From Arthonia radiata (taxonomy: Eukaryota; Ascomycota; Arthoniomycetes; Arthoniales; Arthoniaceae), in NCBI GenBank assembly GCA_002989075.1, contig PSQN01000016.1, positions 1,841,346-1,905,345 on the forward strand: 64,000 nucleotides of DNA, written 5' to 3'. Below are positions 1 through 10,649 of the stretch, one piece after another. The notes under the pieces are model-generated. The model saw only the letters and a program-made list of their open reading frames with translations, searched no databases and was not told where the DNA came from. A program made the position numbers and the translations under genes. Numbering within the stretch: position 1 is the first letter of the stretch; the number at the start of each line of letters is the position of its first letter.

Positions 1-1220
1 TCGTATTATCCTCGTCGTACAGTAGAGTAGCTGCTGCCTCCGCAACTACAACAGCAGTGTAAGCATACATGCCACCCTTCCAACGCAATGCGCCGATAGA
101 TCTTCCTTTGCCACCAGCGTCAGGGAGAGCAACAGCTTTCTGCTCGATGCAACCCTTTGATTCCACTTCTTTGCTTGGCCCGAAGCCTGGCTTTGTGACG
201 ATGTACTTCAGCAGCCAGCGGACCGGAGGGAGAGCTAGCATCAATGGACCGACGATGGTTGCTACATTGAGCAAGAGTCCGCCAATATAGCCACTCGCTC
301 TATCAAAGTGTCAGTACAATAAATTTCAAACCACAGCGCGGCTACAGAACACGAGGTGCGGACAAAAGGGCGTACCTTGTGCCACATGTGAAGCGGAAGT
401 CTGGCCCGTAGGCTTCTGGCTGCTTGCTCTCCGCAAGCAAAGCCCACGTTCGCTGCACGACAGGGATGTCCACGGAGTTTAGCATTGGCAGGCCCAACAC
501 GTCAAGATCGCGGATGACGCGCAGGCCTGTGAGCCGTCGAAGTAGACCAGCAGCTGACGGTGGGCTTGCTGGTAGATGGACATTCTTAGGAAAGTAAGCT
601 TGGGGTGCTGAGGCGGATTGCAATGTGAGGGGTGAGTAGTCTTCGAAGATGCCAAGCGCGCTTGCTATTGTGCCACCACTGGGCGTGCCCTCGAATCGGA
701 AGAGCGATAGGATGACCTCACGGACAGCGTGGTTCGTTTGCTTGCGGAGATTGGACGCGACAACATAAGTGAGCACATCGGCGGGAGAGGACTCAATGCC
801 ACATTGTGGTATCATGATGGTTCCGGACTTCTTCGCTGCATCGTGATATTTTGACACAATCTGTCTTACCCATGGCGATTCGCCCGTCACATCAAGATAG
901 TGAGTACTTGTCTCCACACATGCTTCGACTACAGGTGTGCTGTACTTGTTGTAAGGGCCGATAGTGTTGATCAAGACCCTGGTTTTGCTGGACACTGCCT
1001 TGAGCTCGTCCTTGCTAAGAGATGTTATCTCAATGGCTGGGAGTGGCCTGCTTTGGTCGATTTTCTTGAGATCCTCGAGGACAGTAGACAACTTGCCCTC
1101 CGATCGACCCGCTATGGCCCATGTGAGACTTGTTGGGAACTTCTGATGAATGTACTCTGCAGTCAACTTCCCCGTAAACCCAGTCGCTCCCAGCAGGATG
1201 AGATCGTACGGGCGAGACAT
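1..1220 (-). CDS. Saccharopine dehydrogenase-like oxidoreductase, 3' end outside window
   Basis: Exon 1 runs 1220 down to 376 and exon 2 from 299 off the window start. The intron (375-300) has a GTACGC donor and a TTGATAG acceptor; it joins in phase 2 and gives ...TRASGYIGGLLL. The N-terminus has a Rossmann nucleotide-binding motif, GATGFTG at residues 11-17, then the family's INTIGPYNKYS segment and a DVTGES stretch. Exon 2 encodes a hydrophobic segment (GGLLLNVATIVGPLMLALP), as in the membrane-associated, SCCPDH-like or trans-acting enoyl reductase branch. The family is usually a little over 400 residues; about 380 are visible here. The substrate is unknown, and the protein is probably not the lysine-pathway enzyme itself. 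It is divergent from the eL43 gene. Confidence 0.85.
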
Positions 1221-1743
1221 GTCGTCGTCGCTGCTTGGGAGATTTTCTCACAACGCGGTATTCAGAATGAAAGGATTACCCTAAAATGAGATTGAAAAGT
1301 CAAATGGTGGGAATGAAACAAGTAGAGGCTACCGAATGAACTCAGAGAGTTGCATGCACGAGCAACGATCCAATCGAGATCGGCGACAGCCGAGGCGCTT
1401 GCGGAGATTTTGTTCGTGAACGCGGACAGTATCACGTGTTGCGATATCGATTCTGCTACAATCGTTCAATGAAATCATTGATGCATCCAGTATAGGCGTA
1501 AATAAGCAAGGTCATTGTATCACACGTCCTGGATGGCAACGTCGCATGCTGGTAACAGATAAGCTCAGCAGGAGTTTGGAGGCTTGACACTGTCAAGATA
1601 TTCCCAGAAACTGGAAACAGAAACCCGGCACCGCTGAGTCAGCACGTAAGGCTGAACTACCCACCACCCAAAATCTCAGTCAACAATAGCGTCTTCATCA
1701 ACTACGCACACATACATCGCACATAGTCCAGACACCGCCCACG
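1221..1743. promoter_or_regulatory. Divergent intergenic region with a CACGTG box
   Basis: About 520 bp separate the oxidoreductase start from the eL43 start, so both promoters must lie here. A perfect CACGTG palindrome is at 1433-1438, the core bound by fungal bHLH factors of the Cbf1/Pho4 type. No open frame of note was seen. That the site is used is inference only. Confidence 0.35.
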
Positions 1744-2260
1744 ATGTCAAAGCGCACCAAGAGTGGGTGATCCATCTCTGGGAAATGTTCGGTATGGCAT
1801 TTTAGAGCTGACATCCCGAACAGAGGTCGGCGTGACCGGTAAATACGGTACAAGGTACGATAGCACACCACCTAGAGTCGAGCCCAGCATGAGCGAAAAA
1901 CTGGAATACGTGCGAATTGAAGTCATTTTCATCACTAACGCAACACGTCACGATTAGATACGGTGCCTCCCTGCGAAAGCAAGTGAAGAAGATGGAGATC
2001 TCCCAACACGCCCGATATACATGCACATTCTGCGGCAAGACCACTGTCAAGCGAACCGCAGTCGGTATCTGGAACTGCAGAGGATGCAACAAGACTGTCG
2101 CTGGCGGGGCCTACAATCTCTCGTACGTCGGGTCTGACTCTTCTTGGGAAAACATTGGCGCATGAGCGCCGAAGCAGTTCTGACAAGACCCCTTAGAACA
2201 CCCGCTGCAGCAGCAACACGATCGACGATCCGACGTCTTCGCGAATTGAAGGAGGGTTAG
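1744..2260 (+). CDS. RPL43: 60S ribosomal protein eL43 (L37Ae family)
   Basis: Four exons: 1744-1762, 1824-1854, 1958-2122 and 2197-2260. They add up to exactly 92 codons plus stop, the usual length of eL43. The joined protein starts [20 protein letters not shown] and ends [14 protein letters not shown] zinc-ribbon is formed by C39, C42, C57 and C60 (CTFC...CRGC). The protein sits in the large ribosomal subunit. Intron 2 has a good branch site (ACTAAC, 1934-1939) before its TAG acceptor. The first exon has only 19 nt, so automated callers could miss it or start the gene wrongly. The split into small 5' exons is common for fungal ribosomal protein genes. Confidence 0.95.
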
Positions 2261-3321
2261 TGCTGGAGACAAGACGACGCAAGGAGTGTGGATGGAGAGA
2301 TGTGGAGTGAAGCAGAACTGCGTTTAGCGACTACCAGAGCTACCAACCACCCCCAAGCGTGGCCTGGGTGGCTCTGACATGAATGAAGAGATCAAAAATC
2401 AGGTCACAGTTGCTACTGGACCAGCGTGGAGGAAAGACGTACACTGAGACGACGACCTGAGACTGCATCGCTATGTCTTCACGCTGACGCAACGATGAGC
2501 GACCTACCATCTTTGCAGTCTTCCGACGCTTTCGATCCAGCTGGATCAAGCACTCAAAGGTCAATGAATGTCGATCCCGTTTCGCATGCATACAACGCGT
2601 CCGATCCCCGAAACGTTCCCGCTCCTCCTTGCTCTTATCCGCGCCAATGAACCCATGAATTTGGGCACTCTATATTCACAAACAAGTCGTCTGGTTGACA
2701 ACTCATTCAGCCTACAGTAATAACGCTACCATCGTCACGCCCCGTACAAGATTCAATACCGCGCGCGACTCCTTTTTTTTTTTGGAATACCTCCTTGCCA
2801 TGACTTTTCTATGTCACAATGTTCAGAAGTTCTGAAACTACATTACCGCTTCTCTTGAACAAGCTTTGATCTGCTGACCTCTGCAGAGAGCGCCGGGAGC
2901 GCCCGAAACGCCGTCAATCGAAGCAGCGAACACATGTTGGCAGCCTTCGAAAATACAAGAAAGCGCGCATCAAGTCCGCAATTTCAGATTTACATCTACC
3001 TCATTTGACCTATTTAGCCGAGACAGCGGTGGAATGCAGCGTCTCGTCACGGTAAGTGTGCCCAGAGTCACGAGCATGCATCATCCTTTGATGCCACCTG
3101 CAAGAGTGACCTGGCACAGCTAAACCGCTTTCGTACTAGTGGCTTTTAGCAAAAGTCCAGGAGCGCCCCACTCCCCTTCCTTCCCTCTCTTCATCACCAT
3201 CACACACCTCTACCAACAATCCACTTAATTCCCCAATAATTCCCTCAACTTTGCTCAAAACTTCTTCATGAATTCAAGCAAAAATATCTTGAATCCTAAA
3301 AACAAAATAAGACCTGTCTGA
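2261..3321. other. Intergenic region, about 1.06 kb
   Basis: No supported gene. A short frame from the ATG at 2494 to 2649 (51 codons, Ser/Pro-rich) has no recognisable domain. A run of ten T lies near 2771. The last 150 bp before the next gene is a C/T-rich tract (about 3165-3230), typical of fungal promoters near the transcription start. Confidence 0.4.
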
Positions 3322-5386
3322 ATGGCAGAAACCTGTATTGTGTGCCTCGGCGACCTTGCCGCTCTTCCAGCCCATGAAGATCGTCAACTGGTGGACGCTG
3401 CACGGACCACCACATTGGAGCCCTCGAAGATTGAGCATGACCCCAACACAGTTGCCCACCTTTTGCCCTGTGGACACAACCTGCACCATGAGTGCCTACG
3501 TCCATGGGTGGAGAGAGCAAACAGCTGTCCAATATGTCGAGCAAACTTCAACATGGTGGAGTTATGCACCTACATCAATGGTAGGCTACACGCTCCCTCT
3601 TCTTTACCCCTTCTGAGGGAAATGCTTATACTGACGTGCTAGGACCACCAATCTCTTCTTACGCCGTGCAAGAGAAGCGTCAAGAAGTAGAAGTAGATCC
3701 GTCCGTTGTTGTTGACGACGAGTTGTTTGACGATCCGGTCTGGCAACCGTGCTTGTTCTGCGAGGACGACACTGATGAGGATCGCCTCCTGCTCTGCGAC
3801 GGCTGCAACGGGTCATATCACACGTACTGCGTTGATCTGCGCAGCGTACCCGCTGGCCCCTGGTTTTGCCGGTTCTGCCGCGAAGAAGGAGTCGACGACA
3901 GTGAATCGCGTCCTCGGCGCGGCCGTCCTCGGACTCGGAGGCAACAAAGACGTCAGGCCACTGGCCTCGATCCACAGACACACGAATGGACTCGTGTCTG
4001 GCAATCCGTGTGGCAACATACCAACATCGATCTCGACTTTCCCTTCCATGAGGAGGAAGACCAGGAACAACAGTACGAAAGGCAGAATCAGCGCGAGCTG
4101 GAAGCCATTTCTCGACGACTCGAAGTTGCAGAACAGAACGGCTCTGCCGCAAGATTCCGCGATGCCGCCAACTCTATTCTCGCAGCGCGCTCTCGACGAA
4201 GCCGCACCACTACGCCGACACCGGAATCGCAAGAAGAGTTGAGGGCTTGGAACGCTTTTGATAAGATTAGCCAGCTGCGATCTGATGGAACACCTATTGT
4301 TGCAGGCAGAAAGCGCAAGTCAGTCAGCGCATCTCCTGTCGAGCCACAGCCAGTCGAGCCGGAGCGAAAACTCAAACGTCCGAAGACCCGTCTGCATGTC
4401 GAATCGCAGGACACCCCAGCCGCGCCACGCGCAGAATCGTCGTCGATCGCGCACAGACGCGCCGAAAATGCAGCGTCTCCTCCTTCTCGCTCACCCCTTC
4501 CAGACGCAAACGGGGCGGCTCCAAGTTTCCTGCAATCCCTTCTCCGCGAGGTTGAATCACAACCACGATCTTCAAATGCTACACCAGGCAACGTCGACAA
4601 GGATCCACTCAGCATTTTTGTACCCCACCGATCCGATTCGGCCTCACCGCTTTCCTCTCCAGCAAGTTCACCCTCCGGCTCGGGATTCACGTCGCCAAGA
4701 GCAAGATCAGCCTCGCCTAGCGGACAGCAATCACGACCATCTTCACCGCCACCATTGAGCTCGCGAATAGAGCCGATCTACACAAAAGCGCCCCAATACT
4801 CACCTACCTCACCAGCATCGTCAGATGGCGATACGGAAGCAATTACTCACAAAGCAAGGTACGTACAAATCTCTCCTATCCTGATTCACTGTCGTGGTGT
4901 CTCTCGAAGGTCGGCCATGATGGCTGAAAGCTGCAGTGCCTCGGAAACCTCGAGTCCACCGACAGCCAGTCTGGTCACCAGGAAATCGAGTCCACTGCCA
5001 TTGAAGCTCTCACGTCATACCACGGAACATCGGCTTACAAATATCACAGCAATCTCCCTCAAGACCCTCAAGCGGCGAGTGCAGCGGCGACGCGCGCCAC
5101 ATCCCATCCAAGAGACACTTCCTCACCGCCACCCAACATTACCAAAGACGATAAGAAGGAGATTCAGACATTAGTCACAGCCAATCTGAAACCGCTTTAT
5201 CACCGCAAAGAGATCAATAGCGAGCAGTATACCAACATCAATCGTCTGATATCGCGCTCGCTGTACGATAGAGTCCTAAAAGGAGGTGGATTACAGAGCG
5301 ATGAGCGTGAAAGGTGGAAATGCGTCGCTGCAGAAGAGGTGGAAAGTGCGGTAAAAGCGCTCAACCGAACGGTACAGGCACGGTAA
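3322..5386 (+). CDS. RING and PHD finger protein, ASR1/PHRF1-like putative ubiquitin ligase
   Basis: Exons 3322-3580, 3643 to 4862, and 4937 (or 4931) to 5386. Residues 5-72 form a RING finger with ligands C5, C8, C50, H52, H55, C58, C69 and C72. A PHD finger follows at once (CLFCEDDTDEDRLLLCDGC onward, Cys4-His-Cys3). The middle is long, charged, Ser/Pro-rich and probably disordered. The last exon encodes a helical end (KEIQTLVTANLKPLYHRKEI...) like the C-terminal SRI-type domain of PHRF1, which binds the RNA polymerase II tail. The family (yeast Asr1, human PHRF1) ubiquitinates polymerase II or chromatin partners in the nucleus. The second donor is uncertain: the textbook GTACGTAC at 4859 breaks the frame of the conserved last exon, whereas GTACAA at 4863 keeps it. 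Confidence 0.85.
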
Positions 5387-5853
5387 TATTGAATCAGGTC
5401 TTACGATGTAGAACCGTGCCATGAATTCGGCGTCTTATGATGATGGGATACACGATGGCATGATACCCAGGCTATTAACGAAGCGTTGGCGTTGGTGGCA
5501 CCATCAATGGCATAGATTGGGGTGAGGCCCCGCAAAGGGCTGGAGATACTGAATGCTACTTACAGCAGCATTACCCTGCTTCAGATACTACGATCCCTCC
5601 TTCCCCTTGCATCTGATTCACTGCACCAGATCTAGTAGCTTTGCAGACAAGCGTATTTCAAAACCTCTTCTCTGCCACGTTTTACCGAAAGCAAGCTGCC
5701 TACGTGACAATTCCAACAGCTTAGGTGAACATGTGCAGAGGCTAGTCTCTTTTGCGTGGCACCTCGCGAGCGTTTGTTCGCCCTATGATGTGCGGCAAGA
5801 GCGTTTCACGTCTACGTGTCACGATTGAAGATCAACTATAGATTGAAGCAATA
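5387..5853. other. Intergenic region, about 470 bp
   Basis: This lies between two genes on the same strand. It must hold the terminator of the RING/PHD gene and the promoter of MED22. A 91-codon open frame (5553-5828) shows no domain and no family resemblance, so it is not called. Confidence 0.3.
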
Positions 5854-6461
5854 ATGGATCGTTCTTCGCATTTCCGCGACATCGACACCCTCATCAGTAC
5901 GGACTTATCATTTGCATTTGATCAAAGACAACGACTGACGAAGACGCACACAGGGAGGATCGATGACCTATCCTCGCAGCTTGTCAAGAGGTACATAAAC
6001 ATACTCGTCCTAGCCCGAGTAAGTTGCCTACTTGTCAAACACTCATAGTAACAGTCGTATCTACTCTACACCATACGCGCAAGCACTGTCAGACATTGAC
6101 ATCTGACAACCATTCCCAGGTCCCCAGAAAGCAAGTTGACGAAGACGACAAAGCCGCTGATTCCTTTGCTCGCTCCCAAGATGGCAACGTCGATCGCAAT
6201 CAGGCGGCACTCAACAGTCTGAAAATGGACGTCGAGACGCAGGGGCTGATCAAAGCAACCGAAAACTTGTTGTCTCTGACCAGGCAAATGAAGGAGCTCT
6301 GGCTCTTTGGGCAGCTGGACACGCTCGGGAAGAGCGACACCGTCCAGCAAACGGAGAGGGACGCGCTGGCCGTTGCTAAGATGGTGGAGGAGCTGACAAA
6401 GCAGGGAAAGCTGTTTGGCAACGGTCAGGACCACGAGAACCAGGTGGAGATGACTGGTTAG
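5854..6461 (+). CDS. MED22: Mediator of RNA polymerase II transcription subunit 22
   Basis: Two exons, 5854-6018 and 6120-6461. The intron has a consensus GTAAGT donor and a CCCAG acceptor and joins in phase 0, giving 168 residues. The protein starts MDRSSHFRDIDTLISTDLSF. It carries the Med22/Surf5 core, helical and rich in heptads, including LIKATENLLSLTRQMKELWL and then FGQLDTLG. Med22 (yeast Srb6) is a small head-module subunit that bridges activators and RNA polymerase II in the nucleus. Length and composition fit the family. The gene lies between two other nuclear-protein genes on the same strand, but fungal neighbours are usually transcribed separately. Confidence 0.88.
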
Positions 6462-6971
6462 GGAACCTGGGTCGAGTCCAAGAGCTGGGCTCGATGCATG
6501 GCAGTCTGCCCGAGATCGTCAAAGCATGCTTTTCACAAGTGTCAATTGAGTCACAGGGCTCAGCAGCTCAGCAATGAGCGTCCAGCTTCCAACGGCGGAG
6601 GGTAACAAAGATACGACAATGTGAACAATGCTCGCTCAACTCGGACTAGCTCCCTGAGCACGGTCCACCGCGAGACGTTTGTCGTCAACTTCCGAAAACG
6701 CGTCTCGCGACAAGATTGAATCTAATGTTCCCACGTTGGCATCCACACGCACGCCAACATGACTGCTCCCGCTCTTTTTGTTCGCTCTTTCATCTTTATC
6801 GACTCTTGTTGCCCCAAGTCTAGCTGATTAAGAGCTCACGGCAATAGTTGAGAGCCTGTACAGAGTGCAGCACCCGACCGGCGTCTGTTGCCTCGAGGCG
6901 CTGCCCACCAAAAATTCAACAATCTCAAATTCTCCGAGATACCCTGGAAGACTTTGGCAGCCAGATCAGTC
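6462..6971. other. Intergenic region upstream of NSE4
   Basis: About 510 bp. The NSE4 frame stays open upstream to about 6888, but there is no ATG before 6972, so the region is read as 5' untranslated sequence and promoter. Nothing else is recognised. Confidence 0.3.
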
Positions 6972-8446
6972 ATGGCTAGACTTGCAGCGCAAGCGAGTAG
7001 CAGTCGCGCAAACACTGTAGATAGTGCCTACCGAACGCCCTCTGTACAGCCGCCCACACACGGAGACTCACCGAGTCAAGCGAGCCCAGGCAATTCGTCT
7101 GACAAGGAAAATCGACAGCCGCGCCTCGCTGCCATCAAGGCTGGTAAGATGCCAGCGCCGGCGGATCAAAGCGCCCGAGGACCAAAACGTAGAAGACTTG
7201 GCGATCTCGATGGCTCTGTACAGTACGAATCTTCTTCATCAGAGTCAGACAACGAGGGCTCGATCATTGTGGGGGAGGACGCTCAGAACGACGCACGAAA
7301 TGGCGCCAGCACTGGCCCGCGATATGACCCCCACCAATCTATGGACGAGCGACGCGAGCTACGGAAAAATTATAGGGAGCTGGACAAGGAGATGCAAGAC
7401 TCACGCGCCGAGCTAATCGCTCCGGCTTCAAGAGGACTGCAAGACATGGTCGCGAAGCAGAACCTTCTGTTCGGTAACGTGAAGCAGACATCCGACGCGA
7501 CCATCGACTCGCGCATGCTTGTTAACGCAGGAGATTTGACACACAAGCGTACCAAGAAGCTGAATGTGAGCGAGAATGCGCAAGGCATTGATCTTGAAGA
7601 GTTTGTCGGCAAGTGCATATCGTACATGGGTCACGATGGCGTGGACAACGAGGAAGATGAGAACGGTGAGAATCAGGGCAATGCTCTTGACTGGAACTTC
7701 TTGGGAACCAACGCGTGCTTCCCGTCCAATATCAGACCACCCACGATCGGCTTTCTCCTTGGGCCTCTGGCGGTGCAAAAGCGAGTGCGACAGCCGACGC
7801 AGAAAAGAGCGCGTGCAAAGAACGCCAATGCGAATGTGGAGGCCGTAAAGGCCAAAGAGCTGAAGGCATCGGATCTTCAGAGTCAGGAGAACACTGGACT
7901 GGTCTCTATATGCAATAATGTCCAAGCGCAATTCATGGATGCTTTTGAAGATGGTCACAACCTTGTGCAGCAATTTTGGGACCGAAAAGAGAGTGGCGAA
8001 ACGACCCCTGAAGAGGAAGCGGAGTTCGAGAAATCAATATGGATTATGGACGATGGCGGCATCAACTTCTTCAAATTTGCTATACATCCTACAGACTTTG
8101 GCCAGACCGCAGAGAATCTGTTCTACATCAGCTTCCTCATCCGCGATGACCATCTCAGGCTCGAACTCAGTCCAGACACCGGGTTACCCAGCCTTCGTAA
8201 GTTTTTCGATGACAAGCACCATCGGTACGCTGAAACGCTGACCTGAGCATAGATCCGATTGAGGAAAAAGTGCGCAAAGATACTACCCGTGTTAAAGAGA
8301 CTCGCAACCAAGCTGTCTTCGCCCTTGACTTTGAGACTTGGGAAGGCTTGGTGAAAGAGTTCTACGTTGACAAGTCCATGATACCCGATCGTTCATCCTT
8401 CTATGAAGCCACGCAACAACCGAACGCGAATGGCTGGTATGGGTGA
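6972..8446 (+). CDS. NSE4: SMC5/6 complex kleisin subunit Nse4
   Basis: Exons 6972-8196 and 8253-8446, with a GTAAGT donor and a CATAG acceptor; 472 residues. The first in-frame ATG (MARLAAQASSSR) is taken as the start. Residues 1-120 are low-complexity and basic. The conserved Nse4 N-terminal part follows (RRELRKNYRELDKEMQDSRA). The C-terminal winged-helix region spans the intron: INFFKFAIHPTDFGQTAENL, FYISFLIRDDHLRLE, then HPIEE in exon 2. Nse4 is the kleisin that bridges the Smc5 and Smc6 heads, with Nse1 and Nse3, in the DNA-repair SMC5/6 complex. In yeast it is essential. The protein is somewhat longer than the yeast one, mainly at the N-terminus and in an acidic linker. Confidence 0.9.
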
Positions 8447-9176
8447 TCAGCATCACTGATTGACAGCGCCCAGTTTTAGGTTTTCAGGGAGACCATTTTC
8501 GTTCGAACATTCACACGAGCATCTGGGAGGCATTCTGCACAATAACTATTTCCTTGTGGATAGACGATGCTTATCATTAGCACCTTCGAGAGTCTAAACA
8601 GTTTCTGTACATTGCTAGTCCTAATCAAGGCCAAGAACACTTAAGCATATTGCTCATCACCATAATTCAGGTATGACGGAACCCTCACGTCACTGTTCCA
8701 ATGCACTAGTGGTATCCGGATTCAGAAGCATGTCCTCGATGTCCAAGCTCGACGCTCTGCCGTACCTTTGAAGCTCACTTTGTCTCCCAATCCTGATACT
8801 CATCGCTTCTAGCCAAAGCGCCAAAGGGAACGCTCTTACAAGTGGATTCCGAAGTGTGAGCTTCTGGACTAGCAATGATTCTCCACAACCTTCCATCGAA
8901 GCTAAGGGATCTCGATCGCGCTTATAGGACAAAAGTCGCGCCTTCCCCAGTGACATCCTGGTTGAAGCATCCGAAGAGTAAGACTTCAGCGGTAAACAAG
9001 CTCTCCTTCCTGTACTTTGGCACACACCAAGATGACAGCAATTCTGTCCCTACTTTTGTCCCTCCCGCTCCTTTCATGAAAACGTAATTTTATATCTCTC
9101 ATCCCCATCTTATCTTTGTCTCGTCTCAGAAGGACGCCGCTGCGAGCAGCTCGATCACCGGGGCAACACAACCACG
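8447..9176. other. Intergenic region, about 730 bp
   Basis: No supported gene. A minus-strand frame (8690 to about 8956 from its first ATG, 88 codons) has protein-like composition but no recognisable domain, so it is left uncalled. The last 100 bp before the phosphatase ATG is C/T-rich. Confidence 0.3.
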
Positions 9177-10649
9177 ATGCCGCCCTCCACCACACTCATC
9201 CGTCTATTCACCGGCCACCGAGCCCAACACCACCACCACGCCCTCAATGAGAAACCCACCGATATCGAAAAACCCTACGCCGACTACCCTCATCTCCCTC
9301 AGCATGCCGATCTCGAGGCCGCCCACCCCCAATCCACCCGCCTCCGCATCCTCAACTCAACCTGGACACGCCGCCTCATCGCCCTCGCCCTCGCAACCCT
9401 CCTCACGATCTCCATCTACCCCTTCTTCACCAACCCCGCCGCACCCCATCCAACCACTAAACCCCTGTCCCCCTACCCCCGCCAACCCAACGCCGACATC
9501 ACCCCCCTCCAGTCTCTTGACCCCGCTCTCCTCCCCACCCCAGAGAACAACCGCCGCCTCATCATCATCGGCGACGTCCACGCCTGCCTGAACCCCCTCC
9601 GCGCCCTGCTCGAAACCCTCAATTTCAACCGCGACACCGATCATCTGATACTGACAGGCGACACCATCGCGAAAGGCCCCGACGCAAAGGGCGTCCTCGA
9701 CCTCGTCCGCTCCCTCCGCGCGACGAGCGTGCGCGGCAACCATGAAGACAAGCTCGTGCGGCGCGCCCGGGAGATCGGGCGCTTCGATCCCGCTCCGCCT
9801 GTGCAGCTGCAGCAGCCGCGGCGTCTGGCGCTGAGGACGGCGAAGACGGAGAATCCGGGCGCGGAGGATCTGGCGCATTTATTGCCGGTGGAGGATTTGG
9901 AGTACATCCGCAGCTTTCCGGTTATGTTCTCGTTGGGGAATCTCACGATGCCGATGTCTCAGCATGCTGCGCCGGGGAGTGTACACAGTATCGTCGTGCA
10001 CGGCGGGTTGATGCCTGGGCTGCGGTTGGACGAGCAGGATTTGGGGGATGTGATGGAGATGCGGACGCTGGCGCGGCATGATGTGGGTAGTAAACAGCAT
10101 AGGAAGGGGAAACACGAGAAAGAGAAGGAAAAATCCAAGGGCCAGTGGCGATGGGTACCAAGTCCAGAACCAGATGCAGGAAAGAGATGGCATGATGTAT
10201 GGGCTGAGGAGCAGGAACTGGCGTTTGCGGAGGCTGAGCACAGACGGTTGCATCCGCATCGACCCGGGAGGTTTCCGCGTCCGTCGCCGTCTGCCCTTGC
10301 TGCGCGGGCGAGCGAACGGGAGCTGAATAGAAGAGAGCCGAGCGAGATGGCCGCCAATGTCAATGAGACGGAAATATCTACCAGCGGCTCTCAGGAATTC
10401 GACGACAACACAGAGACAGCGAAGAAGAAGAAAAGCAAAGCACCAAGCTGGCACAAAGGCGGCAGACACGGCGAGATCGACGAGCACCTCGACCCGATGC
10501 GGTGTATCTACGGGCACGACAGTAAGCTGGGGTTGGTGCGGCGGAAGTGGAGTACGGGATTGGATGGGGGGTGCGTGAAGGGGGAACGGTTGTATGGGCT
10601 TGTGATTGAGGCTGGGGGGAGGGAGAGGGTGGTGGGTATGGGGTGTTGA
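9177..10649 (+). CDS. Membrane-anchored calcineurin-like metallophosphatase, PPN2-like
   Basis: Single exon, 490 residues. One membrane segment lies at about 66-84 (RLIALALATLLTISIYPFF) after a polar, His-rich N-terminus, which suggests a type II membrane protein. The metallophosphoesterase core has GDVHA (132-136), GDTIAKG (161-167), GNHED (187-191), HGG (275-277) and a late YGHDSK. These are the metal-binding motifs of the PPP-like/ApaH-like branch. The nearest known function is yeast Ppn2, a vacuolar zinc-dependent endopolyphosphatase. About 150 charged, low-complexity residues sit between the HGG and GHD motifs, longer than the core needs. The 5' half uses C-ending codons very heavily. 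The substrate is inferred, not shown. Confidence 0.85.
   Translation: MPPSTTLIRLFTGHRAQHHHHALNEKPTDIEKPYADYPHLPQHADLEAAHPQSTRLRILNSTWTRRLIALALATLLTISIYPFFTNPAAPHPTTKPLSPYPRQPNADITPLQSLDPALLPTPENNRRLIIIGDVHACLNPLRALLETLNFNRDTDHLILTGDTIAKGPDAKGVLDLVRSLRATSVRGNHEDKLVRRAREIGRFDPAPPVQLQQPRRLALRTAKTENPGAEDLAHLLPVEDLEYIRSFPVMFSLGNLTMPMSQHAAPGSVHSIVVHGGLMPGLRLDEQDLGDVMEMRTLARHDVGSKQHRKGKHEKEKEKSKGQWRWVPSPEPDAGKRWHDVWAEEQELAFAEAEHRRLHPHRPGRFPRPSPSALAARASERELNRREPSEMAANVNETEISTSGSQEFDDNTETAKKKKSKAPSWHKGGRHGEIDEHLDPMRCIYGHDSKLGLVRRKWSTGLDGGCVKGERLYGLVIEAGGRERVVGMGC

Noticed and set aside
2494-2649. 51-codon Ser/Pro-rich frame
   Set aside because: Short, no domain, and no clear promoter or splice evidence.
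6888-6971. Upstream extension of NSE4
   Set aside because: The extension begins at TTG. The first ATG is at 6972, so it is treated as untranslated.
8690-8956. 88-codon minus-strand frame upstream of the phosphatase
   Set aside because: Plausible composition but no recognised family and no splice context; kept out of the gene list.
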